Positions 8,359-15,980 of a stretch of DNA of 64,000 nucleotides are shown here, one piece after another. The stretch is from JAVDCA01 sp963819385 (GTDB lineage: Bacteria; Pseudomonadota; Alphaproteobacteria; Rhizobiales; Xanthobacteraceae). Below the pieces are notes generated by a model. It saw only the letters and a program-made list of their open reading frames with translations. It had not been told where the DNA came from and made no database searches. Where the stretch lies: positions 558,001-622,000 of the forward strand of contig CAWFVV010000002.1 in assembly GCA_963819385.1 (NCBI GenBank). The letters are read 5' to 3'. How positions within the stretch are numbered: the stretch's first letter is position 1; each line of letters starts with the position of its first letter. Position numbers and translations under genes: made by a program.

Positions 8359-8931
8359 TCACGTAATAAGCCTACGGATCGCCGCGGCGAGGGGCTTCTC
8401 GTCGCCTTCGAAGCTCGTAATGGTCATCCGGAGCATGGCTTCCGGATCGAGGCGATCGAGCGCAAGTGGATGCTTGGCTTGGTAAGCCAGGACGGTCAGG
8501 AAAGTCAGTTGCGTCCGGCCGTTGCCCTCGCGGAAAGGATGGATGGCATTGACCTCGGCAAGGAAGTGCGCCGCTCTCTTGGCGAAGGTGTCGGCATCCA
8601 GGCCCCTGAGCTTCTCCTGACGGGCAAGCGCGTCGAACAGACTGCGCATCTCGCGAACGATGTGCTCGGGATAGCAGAAGGCGCTGCCGCCTTTCGATAT
8701 GCGCACGGACCGAAAACGGCCCGCCCAGCGGTACACGTCACGGAACAGGTGATGGTGAATGGCGCAGTAGTGGCGGACGGTTAGTCGTCCACTCGGTAGC
8801 GGCTCGGTGAAGCGCTGCGCCGTGGCGTCTTCCTCAAAGTGGTCGAGCTCGGCCTGTGTGCGCAGGTCCGCGCGGTTCTTGAGTACGGTCGTTCCGGGAT
8901 AGCAGTAAGGGTCGGAGACCGCGTCATACAC
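8359..8931 (-). CDS. Fic/DOC family protein (AMPylating toxin)
   Basis: 190 aa, GTG start 6 bp after the stop of the upstream small gene. It contains the Fic active-site loop HPFREGNGRTQ (His131 to about 141), whose His, Asp/Glu and Arg residues are intact. Upstream is the flap region with GRFRSVRISKGGSAFCYP, and VYRWAG near 67, both typical of Fic toxins. Fic enzymes transfer AMP from ATP to target-protein hydroxyls; bacterial toxins of this class hit gyrase and topoisomerase IV. The two-gene arrangement with a short basic protein upstream is a class I toxin-antitoxin pair. The module sits between copies of the GMC 3' end and RPT-D repeats. Confidence 0.9.
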   Translation of the reverse strand: MYDAVSDPYCYPGTTVLKNRADLRTQAELDHFEEDATAQRFTEPLPSGRLTVRHYCAIHHHLFRDVYRWAGRFRSVRISKGGSAFCYPEHIVREMRSLFDALARQEKLRGLDADTFAKRAAHFLAEVNAIHPFREGNGRTQLTFLTVLAYQAKHPLALDRLDPEAMLRMTITSFEGDEKPLAAAIRRLIT

Positions 8932-8937
8932 CGCGCG

Positions 8938-9177
8938 TCACGCTTTTCTGGCGTGCTTCGCGAATATCTCCCGCCGCCGCTCGGCCGGGGTCAAGCCACG
9001 CCGATCGAAGTCGGCAAACATCTTCCGGCTGGAAGATCGCAGCGTGATGCCCTCGACGGCGCTGATCTTGGTGAAGCCGGCCAGGCCCAGCGTAAGGCCT
9101 TTCGCCGGCGGAACCCGCTTCCGCTTGGCGGTCTTGCCCCTCTTGGCAGGGCGGATCCGCTTGGTGCTTTTGTGCAT
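8938..9177 (-). CDS. Predicted antitoxin of the Fic toxin
   Basis: 79 aa, Lys/Arg-rich at the N-terminus (MHKSTKRIRPAKRGKTAKRK), then GFTKISAVEGITL and a C-terminal helix with RRGLTPAERRREIFAKHARK. It is directly upstream of and co-oriented with the Fic gene, as expected for an antitoxin that places an inhibitory helix over the Fic ATP site. The known inhibitory motif is (S/T)xxxE(G/N). Here ISAVEG has Glu-Gly but the Ser is one position too close, so the motif match is imperfect and the call rests mainly on context and size. Confidence 0.72.
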   Translation of the reverse strand: MHKSTKRIRPAKRGKTAKRKRVPPAKGLTLGLAGFTKISAVEGITLRSSSRKMFADFDRRGLTPAERRREIFAKHARKA

Positions 9178-9216
9178 ATCGGCAATCTACCACAGCCGGC
9201 GAACAATTCGAAGCTG

Positions 9217-9294
9217 TAGGTTGGGTCGAGCCCTCGCGAGACCCAACGCCGCGCACGCCGATGTTGGGTCTCGCGAAGCGCTCGACCCAACCTA
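9217..9294. repeat. RPT-D palindromic repeat (complete)
   Basis: TAGGTTGGGTCGAGCCCTCG at the left and CGCTCGACCCAACCTA at the right form a long inverted repeat, with inner arms GCGAGACCCAAC / GTTGGGTCTCGC. It lies just upstream of the antitoxin gene. Confidence 0.85.
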
Positions 9295-9320
9295 GGCCCC
9301 TGCTAAACCAGATTATTGAC

Positions 9321-9475
9321 CCGTCATGGCCGGGCATAGCCGTTCGAAGAACGGCGTCGCGGAGTTCACCCTTGGGCTTGCCGAAGGCAAGACCCGAGGG
9401 CTCGCCTAGGTCCCGGCCATCCACGTCTTTGCCACACGGCAAGACGTGGATGCCCGCCTTCGCGGGCATGACGGG
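9321..9475. repeat. RPT-G palindromic repeat
   Basis: CCGTCATGGCCGGGC at the left and GCGGGCATGACGG at the right are inverted, with an inner pair CCACGTCTT / AAGACGTGG. The unit contains CTTGGGCTTGCCGAAGGCAA, also embedded in RPT-C copy 2 at 34818. A related unit is at 51488-51617. Confidence 0.75.
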
Positions 9476-9482
9476 AAATGCT

Positions 9483-11252
9483 CTAGCTCCGCACCAGCGG
9501 CCCCGGCGCCTTGAGATACTGCCCCGTGATCGCCGCCGCCGACCAGTAGGTCAGCGCGCCGATCGTGCAGGTCGGGTTGTGCCCCGCGTTCTGCGGAAAC
9601 GCCGCGCCGCCCATGACGAACAGGTTGCTCGCCTCCCAGGATTGCAGATAGCGGTTGATCGCGCTCGTCTTCGGATCGGCGCCCATGATGGCGCCGCCGG
9701 TGTGGTGCGACGACAGGCCGTTGAAGACGCCGTAGTTGCCGCGGCGCGGCTGCGGCGTGCCGATGATCTTGACGTTGGCGGCGCGCGCGATCTCGACGCA
9801 CTTGTCGGTCAGGTACACCGCCATCTTGTAGTCGTTCTCGGTGTAATTGTAGGTCATGCGCACCAGCGGACGGCCGATCGCGTCGCGATAGGTCGGATCG
9901 AGATCGAGATAGTTGTCGCGGTGCGAATAGTTGACGGCGTGCGACGTGATCGGGAACGTGTGATTGTACCAGCGCGCGGTCTCTTCCTTCCATTTGGAGC
10001 CCCAGCGCGACACGCCGGGCGGCACCGCCCGCACCTGGATCGGCCGGCCGCCGCTCACCACCGGCGCGATATAGCCGCCGCCGAAGAAGCCCAAGCCCCC
10101 GTGATCGAAATTGTCGCACTGGAAGTCGTCGATCGCGGCCGGTGACGTGCCGGTGCCGATGAACGGATTGATCTCGTCCTCGACGAACACCTGCACGGCC
10201 GAATTGGTCTGCTGGCAATAGTTCTTGCCGACCACGCCCTTGGCCGTAGCGGGATCATAGGGTTCGCCGATGCCGGCGCTCAGCATGAGCTGCACGTTGT
10301 TGAACGGGTACGCACACAGCACCACCATCTCGGCCGGCTGCTCGATCTCCTCGCCGGTGCGGCGGTCGACATAGACCACGCCGCGGACCTTCTTGGCGTC
10401 CTTGTCGTACATCAGCCGGCTCACATAGGCCTGCGAGCGCAGCTCGAACTTCGCGTCGCGCCGCAGCACCGGCAGGATGCAGACGAGCGGGCTCGCCTTG
10501 GCGTTCGCCTCGCAGCCGAACAGCTCGCAGTGGCCGCAATACTCGCACTGGCCGATCTGCTGGCCTTCCGTGTTGACATAGGGCGCGCTCGAATTGGACG
10601 CCGGCGTCGGGAACGGATGGTAGCCGAGGCTTTGCGCCGCCTTGGTGAAGATCAGGCCGGCCTGCGAGGTGATCAGCGGCTTGTTGGGATATTCGTCGCT
10701 GCGCGGACCTTCGAAGACGTTGCCGCCGTCGATCTTAGCCCCGCGCAGGTTGCCGGCGCGGCCGGAGGTGCCGCACAGCTTCTCGAACCGGTCGTAGTGA
10801 GGCTCGAGGTCGTCATAGGTGATGCCCCAGTCCTGGATCGTCATCCAGTCCGGGATCGCGTTGCGGCCGTAGCGCGCCGTGAGGTGCGAGCGCAGCACGA
10901 ACTCGTTCGGGTCGAAGCGCAGCGTGATGCCGTTCCAGTGCGCGCCGGCGCCGCCGACGCCGTCGCCGAGCGGCGGCACGTCCCACCGCCGCATCGGCAG
11001 CGCGTGCTCGGCCGGCGCGTTGCGGAACGTGTAGGTCTCGACCGCGGTGTCGAGCATGAGCTCCTGGCGGACGCGGTATTTGAGCTCGTCGCGGATGCGC
11101 GGCAGCGCAAAATCCTCGCGCGGCGACTTGTCGGCGCCGCGCTCGAGCCCGACCACGGTCAGCCCCGCCTTGGTGAGCTCGCGCGCCATGATGCTGCCGG
11201 ACCAGCCCATGCCCACCATCACGGCATCGACGGCTTTCATTCGCTTGGCCAT
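9483..11252 (-). CDS. GMC-family oxidoreductase, gluconate 2-dehydrogenase/FAD-glucose dehydrogenase large-subunit type
   Basis: 589 aa from the ATG at 11252 (AGGAG 8 bases upstream; a GTG at 11261 is too close to it). The FAD-binding motif VMVGMGWSGSIMARELTKAG is N-terminal. Cysteines 236, 239, 242 and 247 (CEYCGHCELFGC) match the Cys cluster that binds a 3Fe-4S centre in FAD-dependent glucose dehydrogenases. The C-terminal SSHHTGGAIMG and NPTCTIGALTYWSA carry the GMC catalytic His region. No signal peptide is seen; export would occur by piggy-back on the Tat leader of the small subunit encoded just upstream. A cytochrome c subunit gene is not in the window. It likely oxidises a sugar or polyol in the periplasm. 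Confidence 0.88.
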   Translation of the reverse strand: MAKRMKAVDAVMVGMGWSGSIMARELTKAGLTVVGLERGADKSPREDFALPRIRDELKYRVRQELMLDTAVETYTFRNAPAEHALPMRRWDVPPLGDGVGGAGAHWNGITLRFDPNEFVLRSHLTARYGRNAIPDWMTIQDWGITYDDLEPHYDRFEKLCGTSGRAGNLRGAKIDGGNVFEGPRSDEYPNKPLITSQAGLIFTKAAQSLGYHPFPTPASNSSAPYVNTEGQQIGQCEYCGHCELFGCEANAKASPLVCILPVLRRDAKFELRSQAYVSRLMYDKDAKKVRGVVYVDRRTGEEIEQPAEMVVLCAYPFNNVQLMLSAGIGEPYDPATAKGVVGKNYCQQTNSAVQVFVEDEINPFIGTGTSPAAIDDFQCDNFDHGGLGFFGGGYIAPVVSGGRPIQVRAVPPGVSRWGSKWKEETARWYNHTFPITSHAVNYSHRDNYLDLDPTYRDAIGRPLVRMTYNYTENDYKMAVYLTDKCVEIARAANVKIIGTPQPRRGNYGVFNGLSSHHTGGAIMGADPKTSAINRYLQSWEASNLFVMGGAAFPQNAGHNPTCTIGALTYWSAAAITGQYLKAPGPLVRS

Positions 11253-11303
11253 GGCGTTCACTCCTATTCAGCGAGGTCATCGATGGGTCGCGCACGGCGC
11301 CCG

Positions 11304-11428
11304 CTCTCCTTCTCCCCCTTCAGGGGGAGAAGGTCGGGATGAGGGGGCGCCTCCGCAAATTCCAACGTTGCGACTCGTGGAGAGACCCCCTCACCCCAAC
11401 CCTCTCCCCCTAAAGGGGGAGAGGGAGC
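11304..11428. repeat. RPT-B palindromic repeat (copy 3)
   Basis: Hairpins CTCCCCCTTCAGGGGGAG and CTCCCCCTAAAGGGGGAG flank the GGATGAGGGGGCGCCTC / ACCCCCTCACC arms. It fills the gap between the two subunit genes of the dehydrogenase. Confidence 0.85.
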
Positions 11429-11457
11429 GCAAGCTCAGTGCCCGATCCCATTCGCCC

Positions 11458-12189
11458 TCACGAAAAATCCGTGATCGACTTCGGCTCCAGCACCACCTTC
11501 TTCCCGCGATACTCCAGCGCCTTCTTCGCATAAGCCGCCGGCAGCCCCGGATAGCCGATCATGCGCCACGCCACCTTGTCGCGATTGCCGCCGTAGATCG
11601 GATCGGCGAAGAAGCCCTCCATCGCGGATTGCAGCAGCGCCTCGAAGAACTGCTTGCCGTTGATCTCCGCGAAATCGGCCTTGCCGGCCTCCATGGTCTT
11701 GAGCGCCGCCTCGCGATCGGCCACGGACAGGCGGTCGAACTCCTTGCCGTAGGTGCGCTGCGACCATGCGTTCGCGGCCTTGATGCCGGCGGCGAAGAAC
11801 TCGCGCGGCGTGAGCGAGAGCTGATAGCCCTGCTCGCGCTTGCCCGGCACGAACGGCCCGCCGCGATAGAGCCGCGCGCCGCCGCCCCAGGCGCCGGCGA
11901 GCTGGCGATCGATGTAGTTCACCAGGCCGCAATCCGTGCCCGACGGCGTGAGCCGGTCGGCCGGGATGAGGGTGTCATAGGCGGCGCTGAAGAAGTCGGC
12001 TTCGGTCGCCGTGAGGGTGAGCAGCGGTTCGACGCCGGTTCTGGGCGCGGCCTGTGGCGCGGGTTGCTGCGGCGGCGGCGGTTGCGATTGCGCTTCGGCC
12101 TCGCCGGTCCCGAGCACGGCCGCGACCGTTGTGCCGACGGCGCCAACGCCTTGCAAGAAGCGGCGTCGCGGAATGCTTTCATCCGCCAT
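11458..12189 (-). CDS. Gluconate 2-dehydrogenase subunit 3 family protein (Tat-exported small subunit)
   Basis: 243 aa; AGGAGG 5 bases before the ATG. The leader IPRRRFLQGVGAVGTTVAAVL is a twin-arginine signal, followed by a Pro/Gln-rich linker (residues ~35-50). The body has LTLTATEADFFSAAYDTLIP and the GGNRDKVAWRMIGYPG motif typical of the family. These small subunits chaperone and co-export the GMC flavoprotein encoded next on the same strand. Together they form a periplasmic membrane-associated dehydrogenase that normally passes electrons to a cytochrome c subunit. Confidence 0.9.
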   Translation of the reverse strand: MADESIPRRRFLQGVGAVGTTVAAVLGTGEAEAQSQPPPPQQPAPQAAPRTGVEPLLTLTATEADFFSAAYDTLIPADRLTPSGTDCGLVNYIDRQLAGAWGGGARLYRGGPFVPGKREQGYQLSLTPREFFAAGIKAANAWSQRTYGKEFDRLSVADREAALKTMEAGKADFAEINGKQFFEALLQSAMEGFFADPIYGGNRDKVAWRMIGYPGLPAAYAKKALEYRGKKVVLEPKSITDFS

Positions 12190-12300
12190 GGCATCCTCCT
12201 CCCTTACCGGCGCGTGGACGCGCTCGTGTTCTGGGGATCATCCGCCCGCGCGAAGGTGGGGGCAAGTGGTTTGGAGCGGCGCAACCTCCGCCGTGGCTGC

Positions 12301-13603
12301 TCAGGCCAGGGATTTCAGCCGCCGCGTCGCGCCCTCGCTGATGGAAACGGCTATCTTCTCCGGGAAGCCTCTCGGGAGCGCGGACAGAGCGCTGTCGATA
12401 CTCTTCGTGGCCGTATCAGCAAGCTCGCCGATCACCTCGGCGGCCATCTTGTCCGGCAAGCTCGCGCTCCTTGCCGTCTGCACAAAATGTCGCCCGACAA
12501 CCGTATGAACGGCGTAGTGACGATTGGTGCCGATCGCCATCGCGAGCTTCATCTGGTTTTGCGTGATCTCGCCGGCGTCCAGGCTCGGTTGCGTTGAGAT
12601 AATGTCGTAGAGCGGCGCAAGGCTGAAATCGGCCGCCCGGCCCGAGCCGGATACTGAAGTTCTTGGCGTGGCCGTCGGTCGCGCCCAATAGCCAGAACAC
12701 GATCTGCGCCTTGAAAAAGGTTCGCTGATCGGTGTCGGGCGTATCGCTACCCTTCAGGAGTTCCGCGATCTCGAGAATGCCTGGACCGCCATCGGTTTCA
12801 TATTTGCGCGACGGTCCGACGGACAAGGCCTGACAGCAATCCTCCTGGGGAAGGCGAAGCAGCCGCCCGTCGCTCGTCCAGCTTCGATCGAAGCGCTGGA
12901 TCGCGAGGACCCGCTTTCCGGCGAAGTCGACGATCTGGCACTTGGCGACGGGCAAGCCGAGCGCTCCGACCAACGCAAGACAGAAATATTCGTTCTCGAC
13001 GCTGTTGGTGAGATCGACGCCGTTGGGCAGCGTGCCGATCTGCGGCTTGATAATGTGCGTGGTCGCGGTCGCGCCGTGCGGCACGTGCCATCGATCCTTC
13101 CAATACAGCAGCGCGGTTTTTTCCTGCGCGCCGGCAATCGATATCCGGAATTCCGGATCGGCGCCGATGCCGAGCGGATTGCGGGCAAGATTGCTGACCG
13201 TGTCGGCGATGTCCTGATCGGTCACCGCGCGCGCATCGATCGCGCCCGCCTTGCCGGGATCCACACCCTCGGGCAAGAACGCAAGTGCGCCGACGCAGTC
13301 TCGGCCGATCGCGGCGAGGAGATGATAAGCATCAGCCCCGCCCGCCTGCATGCGTTCGGCAATGCGGCGCTTGATGTCGTCATTGTCGGGGAGAAGATTG
13401 TCGAACACGGCGAGGACCGGATCGCCGATAAACCGGTCCTCGCGCAACGGCAGCGAAACGGACACCGGAATGGCGTTACTCCACGCCAGCCAATCCGCGT
13501 CGTATTGGAAATCGATCGCCCCGCTGCTCTCGCGGCGCAGCCGTCCGACCAGGCGGGCATTCAGATAGATGTTGAGCGGCGCGTAAGCGGCACGGCGAGC
13601 CAT
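12301..13603 (-). pseudogene. hipA: HipA-family Ser/Thr kinase toxin, split by one frameshift
   Basis: Starts at the ATG at 13603, overlapping the hipB stop by one base. The N-terminal subdomain (NIYLNARLVGRLRRES), the phosphate-loop region SIAGAQEKTALL, and the kinase core ATDGHAKNFSI (catalytic Asp-Gly-His-x-Lys-Asn) are all readable. The frame breaks in a TTT run near 12627. Dropping one T restores FSLAPLYDIISTQPSL and then an open C-terminal part to 12301 ending RRLKSLA. HipA kinases phosphorylate translation factors and cause growth arrest. If the extra base is real, the toxin loses its C-terminal lobe; if it is a read error, hipBA is intact. Apart from the break the length fits the family. 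Confidence 0.85.
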
Positions 13604-13854
13604 CAGAACAAATCCTCGATGGCTTCGCGGGAGACCCGGGACCGCGGTCGGATCACCAGTTCGAGGCCAAGCGCGGTGAGCGCGTCCATGACGGTGCGCA
13701 ACTGCGTCGCGGGTTCGCCGCCCTCCAGCTTGGAGACGGTGGCCTGACGCGCATGCATCAAGTCGCCCAGCCCGCCTTGAGTGAGATTCTTCTGACGGCG
13801 GGCGCGCCGGAGGGCTGCGCCAACCTGTTTGGGGGTGCGTGCGATGGTGTCCAT
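13603..13854 (-). CDS. hipB: HipB-like antitoxin, XRE-family DNA-binding protein
   Basis: 83 aa from MDTIARTPKQ. The helix-turn-helix lies at about 24-50 (NLTQGGLGDLMHARQATVSK), followed by GGEPATQLRTVMDALTALG, a standard XRE pattern in HipB antitoxins. The frame is open further upstream to 13968, but that stretch translates AT-rich operator DNA and lacks a family pattern, so the ATG at 13854 is preferred. Its stop overlaps the hipA start (TGATG), implying coupled translation. Three inverted repeats just upstream are probable autoregulatory operators. Confidence 0.88.
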   Translation of the reverse strand: MDTIARTPKQVGAALRRARRQKNLTQGGLGDLMHARQATVSKLEGGEPATQLRTVMDALTALGLELVIRPRSRVSREAIEDLF

Positions 13855-13863
13855 GGAAGAATA

Positions 13864-13934
13864 ATACGCGATCGCGTATAGAATGTAAATATACGTGAAA
13901 ACGTATAAATAAATCCATACGCAGATGCGTATGG
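13864..13934. promoter_or_regulatory. Three phased operator-like inverted repeats upstream of hipBA
   Basis: Perfect inverted repeats lie at 13864-13879 (ATACGCGATCGCGTAT), 13890-13907 (TATACGT, 4-base spacer, ACGTATA) and 13915-13934 (CCATACGC, 4-base spacer, GCGTATGG). All share TACG(C/T)-N4-(G/A)CGTA. Their centres are 27 and 26 bp apart, about two and a half helical turns. The position immediately before hipB and the shared core make them likely HipB operators that repress the promoter. Confidence 0.82.
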
Positions 13935-14044
13935 CCGTCGAGCGATTGCAGGCCGCCGATGAGGCCACACACGGTCAAGAAGCCGCTTCATCATTAGGGT
14001 TATAGTGGGAAAGCGCGGGCCTCGTGCGGCCGTCCGAATGACTT

Positions 14045-14995
14045 TTAGAGGAAGATGTTGAGATCAGCGTGATCCGGAATGTCTTTCGGCTCCTCGAGGG
14101 AGGCCTCGAATTCCCGAAGCACGCGCGCCCGCTTGTCCCCGGACCAGCCGTTGTAGTGCCGGGGAGATAGCGTGAAGTTCTCGACGCGCTGAAGAACGAG
14201 CTTCGCTAACTCGTACTTGAGGGTCTTCTCGTCCGCGTCAAAGACCTTGGCCAGCGAGGCCTTGACTGCGATTTCCTGCTCGGCCGGATAGGAGATGACG
14301 GCCATGGTTTTCGTTGCGTCCAGCGGTACAACGTTGAAAGTCGGCCCGATGATATCCCCTTGGTCCGTGAATCCGGTCGAGAAGAGCGCTGATGCCGCGA
14401 GAACGGGACGCTGGTTGTCCATCTCAATGATGAGGTGCCGGAGGTCCGGCGCTCTGCCTTCTTCGGCGGGCTTGTCGAAGTGCTTACTGCGGTAGCGATA
14501 GACCTCCCACGCCTTCTTTGAGAAGCCGAGAGAAAGGACAGAGGCCTTCGTCGCCACTTCGTTGGGATCAGCCCCCTGCGCCTTGCATATCCCCTCGTGT
14601 ATCGCCCATAACCGTTCGCCATTCTCGATCTCGGTGTGCATCTCCCGCATCACGGAGCGATAGGCCAGTTGGCGAAGATGTTCGCGGTTGTCGACATCCA
14701 GCGGATCGGTGTCGATCGCCTTGAATAGCTCGGTGTCGTGCTTCGAACACAAGCCCGTAAAGGTCGAGGCGTCGTTGCGACCCACCCTGGCGAACTCCAT
14801 GGCCGGTTCGCCGTTGACCAGCTTGTACCGGGGCATGAGGACGCGACCGTCAGTCTCAAGGAAATCGAGCACGCGCGCGTTCTGGATCGAGTGGGCGCGT
14901 ATCGGTTTCTCGTCGCAGTCCGTCGAAGGAGCCAAGCATTTCGCGAAGCCCTTCTTCTGGGCCTTGACGAATAGCTGGATGTCTTCCCCGGCCAT
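14045..14995 (-). CDS. Uncharacterised protein with N-terminal zinc-finger-like motif
   Basis: 316 aa from the ATG at 14995 (GGAGG six bases upstream; an upstream ATG at 15010 overlaps that site). Near residue 20 is a Cys-x6-Cys pair followed by IRAHSIQ and, about 70 residues further on, LCSKHD. This C...C...H...CxxH layout recalls HNH-type zinc ligands, though no full HNH catalytic motif is evident. The rest is helical, ending in a charged tail; no signal peptide or membrane segments. It is the last gene of a minus-strand group with a GIY-YIG protein and a DGQHR protein. I do not recognise the family by name; a nuclease-linked defence role is only inferred. Confidence 0.65.
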   Translation of the reverse strand: MAGEDIQLFVKAQKKGFAKCLAPSTDCDEKPIRAHSIQNARVLDFLETDGRVLMPRYKLVNGEPAMEFARVGRNDASTFTGLCSKHDTELFKAIDTDPLDVDNREHLRQLAYRSVMREMHTEIENGERLWAIHEGICKAQGADPNEVATKASVLSLGFSKKAWEVYRYRSKHFDKPAEEGRAPDLRHLIIEMDNQRPVLAASALFSTGFTDQGDIIGPTFNVVPLDATKTMAVISYPAEQEIAVKASLAKVFDADEKTLKYELAKLVLQRVENFTLSPRHYNGWSGDKRARVLREFEASLEEPKDIPDHADLNIFL

Positions 14996-15036
14996 CCTAT
15001 GCCTCCGCACTCCGGCGTTCTGCAGGCTCGATTGGC

Positions 15037-15495
15037 CTATTCGGTCTGAAGCGAGAACTCCGATGGGACGGTCTCAACGGAGGTCAGTGCTCGCCACCGT
15101 GTATCGACGTCAATGTAGGGAAGAACGCTCCCAGGCGAAGGGCCCCCATAGATACGTAGGAGCGTCTTGGTTGGGTGTGCCCTGAAGAAATAGTGCTTGC
15201 CCGTATCGTCGAACAGATACCACTCATTAGCGCGGCGCGGCCGGTAAAATGCCAGCGGAATGGGGACCTCCTGCCCCGCGGGGAGGAGAAACCGCCCCCG
15301 CTCGTTGGCGCGGATTTGACCTTGCGTTCGGAGCGCGAGCGGCATCGGCAACCCTTTCGGGAGAACGCGACTGAATTCGGTCATTTCGACGACGCATTGA
15401 TCAAAGTTCCGTGTGCCGATGTTCCTGAGGAAGAGCATTGCGACGGGCGTGAAGTCGCCAAAGGGAGGCCCGCCGGGTTCGATGCGTACAGCCAT
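15037..15495 (-). CDS. Uncharacterised protein, probably 5'-truncated
   Basis: From the ATG at 15495 the product is 152 aa, but coding-like sequence (VNERQARAWLG) continues in frame upstream to about 15640 without any good start before running under the GIY-YIG gene. Proteins with this layout normally carry one or two membrane helices before the ERQARAWLG segment; here that part is missing. The visible body is beta-rich (PVAMLFLRNIGTRNFDQCVVEM; a distal RANEWYLFDDTGKHY). It may be an exposed domain of a former membrane protein whose 5' end was replaced when the GIY-YIG gene arrived. Function unknown. Confidence 0.45.
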   Translation of the reverse strand: MAVRIEPGGPPFGDFTPVAMLFLRNIGTRNFDQCVVEMTEFSRVLPKGLPMPLALRTQGQIRANERGRFLLPAGQEVPIPLAFYRPRRANEWYLFDDTGKHYFFRAHPTKTLLRIYGGPSPGSVLPYIDVDTRWRALTSVETVPSEFSLQTE

Positions 15496-15631
15496 GTCCG
15501 CTGGCGCGGGAGGCTTGCCTTCTGCACCAAGCCAAGCCCGCGCCTGTCTTTCATTGACGTGCAGATCGCGAAAGATGCTTCCGCGCAGGGCGGCGGTGGA
15601 CTCGCCGAGCTTCCCCGTGCGTGCTTTGCAG

Positions 15632-15973
15632 CTAAAGCGGACTATGCACCTTGTTGAGTGCAGGCATTTTACCGTCTGCAAGTATCGCCTGATTAATCCA
15701 ACCTCGCTCGATCGCAGCAACTTTTGCGGGACCTGCGATGAGGTACTCGAACCAGAACGGCACGCCGAGAGAAGTCCCCGCCCGCTTCGCTTCTGTGTCC
15801 AGGTGATCGCCCATACGGCTCCGCACACTCACAGTCGCTAGGCCGACGTATAGGAGATCACCACTAAACGTAATCAGAGCATAGCATCCAGGTTCATCAG
15901 GCACAGTTATATGGTGCGACCAAGCGAAGCATGTCCTTTGGTCTGGCTTTGGAGACAATTGATCTGCTCGCAT
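15632..15973 (-). CDS. GIY-YIG domain protein
   Basis: 113 aa. The core reads GCYALITFSGDLLYVGLATV followed by SVRSRMGDHL, i.e. the GIY (GCYAL) and YIG (YVG) strands and the downstream Arg helix of GIY-YIG nucleases. Further on is IERGWINQ, where the family usually has its metal-binding Glu region. Stand-alone proteins of this size are single-domain nucleases or inactive relatives. It lies 7 bp downstream of the DGQHR gene and is co-directional, so the two are probably co-transcribed. Together they suggest a DNA-targeting accessory function. Substrate unknown. Confidence 0.72.
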   Translation of the reverse strand: MRADQLSPKPDQRTCFAWSHHITVPDEPGCYALITFSGDLLYVGLATVSVRSRMGDHLDTEAKRAGTSLGVPFWFEYLIAGPAKVAAIERGWINQAILADGKMPALNKVHSPL

Positions 15974-15980
15974 GACGGCC

